Source: GCA-003244245 sp046262495
Lineage (GTDB): Bacteria; Actinomycetota; Actinomycetes; Mycobacteriales; Pseudonocardiaceae
Assembly: GCA_046262495.1 (NCBI GenBank)
Contig: JBHEMR010000095.1
Span: 1 to 14,081, forward strand
Length of the DNA: 14,081 bases
Direction of reading: 5' to 3'
A program made the position numbers and the translations under genes. Below the pieces are notes generated by a model, which saw only the letters and a program-made list of their open reading frames with translations, was not told the origin of the DNA and ran no database searches. This document shows positions 13,418 to 14,081 of this stretch, in pieces (position 1 is the stretch's first letter; each line of letters starts with the position of its first letter).

Positions 13418-14081
13418 TTATCCCTGGGTACGGAAGACGAGCCGGGACTGCCCCACCCGTACCACGTCGCCGTCGACAAGCTGCCAGGACTGGACCGGGG
13501 CGCCGTTGACCGTCGTGCCGTTGGTCGATCCGAGATCGGTGAGCATCGCGGTCTGACCGTCCCACGTGATCTCCACGTGGCGCCGGGACACGCCGGTGTC
13601 GGGCAGCCGGAATTGGGCGTCCTGGCCACGACCCACCACGGTGGCGCCCTCGGTCAGCTGGTAATAGCGATCCGACCCGTCGTCCAGGGTTAGCGACGCC
13701 GATAGCTGGGGGTAGCTCGCCTGGTTTGCCGGGGTATAACCGCGACCCGGCTGGTACCCGTCCTGGACATACCGGGAGTCCGAGAAGTCATAGCCGGCCG
13801 GTTGTCCGTAATCTGGGGCGGGTTGCTGGGTCATGGCTCGGTCTCCTGCACTACGAGGTTGCGATGTGTCTGGATCGACGGACGAGCTGGTGCGGAACTG
13901 TCCCGTGTGCAGCGTCGCAGACCGCTCCAGGCTTACTACCAGACCTCCGTAGATATCCCACGCCTGCTCTGCGAGATGACTCTGGATGCAGCCCTTGAGC
14001 ATCCGGATCACCCGCTGCTCATCGCCCGCGAGACGGTCGTGGTCGGCCGCTCCGAGCGTCACGGTGTAACGGTTAGGCGCG
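13418..14081 (-). CDS. fhaA: FHA-domain protein FhaA, 5' end outside the window
   Basis: The frame enters at the window edge and runs 220 codons to TAA (13420-13418). It opens with APNRYTVTL, which belongs to the DUF3662 domain typical of FhaA (visible to about residue 68). A linker rich in Gln, Gly, Tyr and Pro follows (about 70-122), then an FHA domain with GRGQ (150-153), SRRH (159 onward in partial numbering, within LPDTGVSRRHVEI) and GSTNGTTVNG. FhaA binds phospho-threonine and in mycobacteria engages the pseudokinase-bearing MurJ/MviN. The linker is much shorter than in M. tuberculosis FhaA (527 residues). An in-frame ATG at 13834 has a strong ribosome-binding site and could start an FHA-only form. 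fhaA is normally the operon's first gene; its promoter is not visible here. Confidence 0.93.
   Translation of the reverse strand, partial: APNRYTVTLGAADHDRLAGDEQRVIRMLKGCIQSHLAEQAWDIYGGLVVSLERSATLHTGQFRTSSSVDPDTSQPRSAGDRAMTQQPAPDYGQPAGYDFSDSRYVQDGYQPGRGYTPANQASYPQLSASLTLDDGSDRYYQLTEGATVVGRGQDAQFRLPDTGVSRRHVEITWDGQTAMLTDLGSTNGTTVNGAPVQSWQLVDGDVVRVGQSRLVFRTQG
13835..13847 (-). promoter_or_regulatory. Internal Shine-Dalgarno sequence in fhaA
   Basis: AGGAG (reading 13847 to 13843) lies eight bases before an in-frame ATG at 13834-13832, better than most start sites in this window. It falls between the DUF3662 and FHA domains. Because the bases also encode AGDR in the full frame, the match may be fortuitous. 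Confidence 0.35.

Noticed and set aside
13592..13606. LPDTG sequence in FhaA, resembling a sortase signal
   Set aside because: It is inside the FHA fold (RLPDTGVSRRH, a common FHA wording) of a cytoplasmic protein, with no following helix or basic tail, so it is not a sortase substrate.
1..14081. A mobile, defence, CRISPR or biosynthetic system
   Set aside because: No transposase, integrase, toxin-antitoxin pair, nuclease, CRISPR-type repeat array, tRNA or att-like repeat was found. Gene order is that of the conserved actinobacterial growth and division locus.

Overview
The window is high-GC actinobacterial chromosome. Strong G/C third-position bias, the CrgA–PknB–PknA–PbpA–RodA–PstP–FhaB–FhaA set and the protein sequences point to an order close to the mycobacteria, most likely Pseudonocardiales. 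I would not name a genus. In Mycobacterium tuberculosis this block lies next to gyrA, close to oriC, so an origin-proximal position is likely here as well.

Layout. Positions 1-90 (minus) hold the start of an exported protein. After a 411-base gap comes a DUF2020-like lipoprotein gene (502-1071, plus), then a doubtful small minus-strand ORF (1122-1358). The cyclophilin gene ppiA (1480-2019) and a rhomboid protease gene (2016-2765) overlap by 4 bases on the plus strand. They converge on crgA (2921-3187, minus) across a 155-base gap that contains a nested hairpin and three DnaA-box-like nonamers. Diverging from crgA, the plus strand carries a class E sortase (3414-4226), a 51-residue one-helix membrane protein (4235-4390) and pabA/trpG (4448-5092), with two perfect stem-loops between the last two. 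Only four bases after pabA, the minus-strand block ends. Read in its own direction it is fhaA (5' end outside the window), fhaB, pstP, rodA, pbpA, pknA, pknB (14081 down to 5097).

How the genes work together. The minus block is the standard growth and division signalling operon. PknA and PknB are membrane Ser/Thr kinases, and PknB carries four extracellular PASTA domains. PstP is the opposing phosphatase, FhaA and FhaB read phospho-threonine, and RodA with PbpA form a peptidoglycan polymerase/transpeptidase pair. Within it every junction from fhaB to pknA overlaps by 1 or 4 bases, so translation is probably coupled. CrgA is a divisome membrane protein. The sortase adds covalent anchoring of surface proteins.

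Nothing here looks like a mobile, defence or biosynthetic island: no transposase, tRNA, CRISPR array or frameshift was seen. The points that deserve attention are small: the hairpin embedding the pabA start codon, the DnaA-box cluster next to crgA, a degenerate PASTA-like domain on PknA, a strong internal ribosome-binding site in fhaA, and a 25-base tandem repeat between crgA and the sortase gene.
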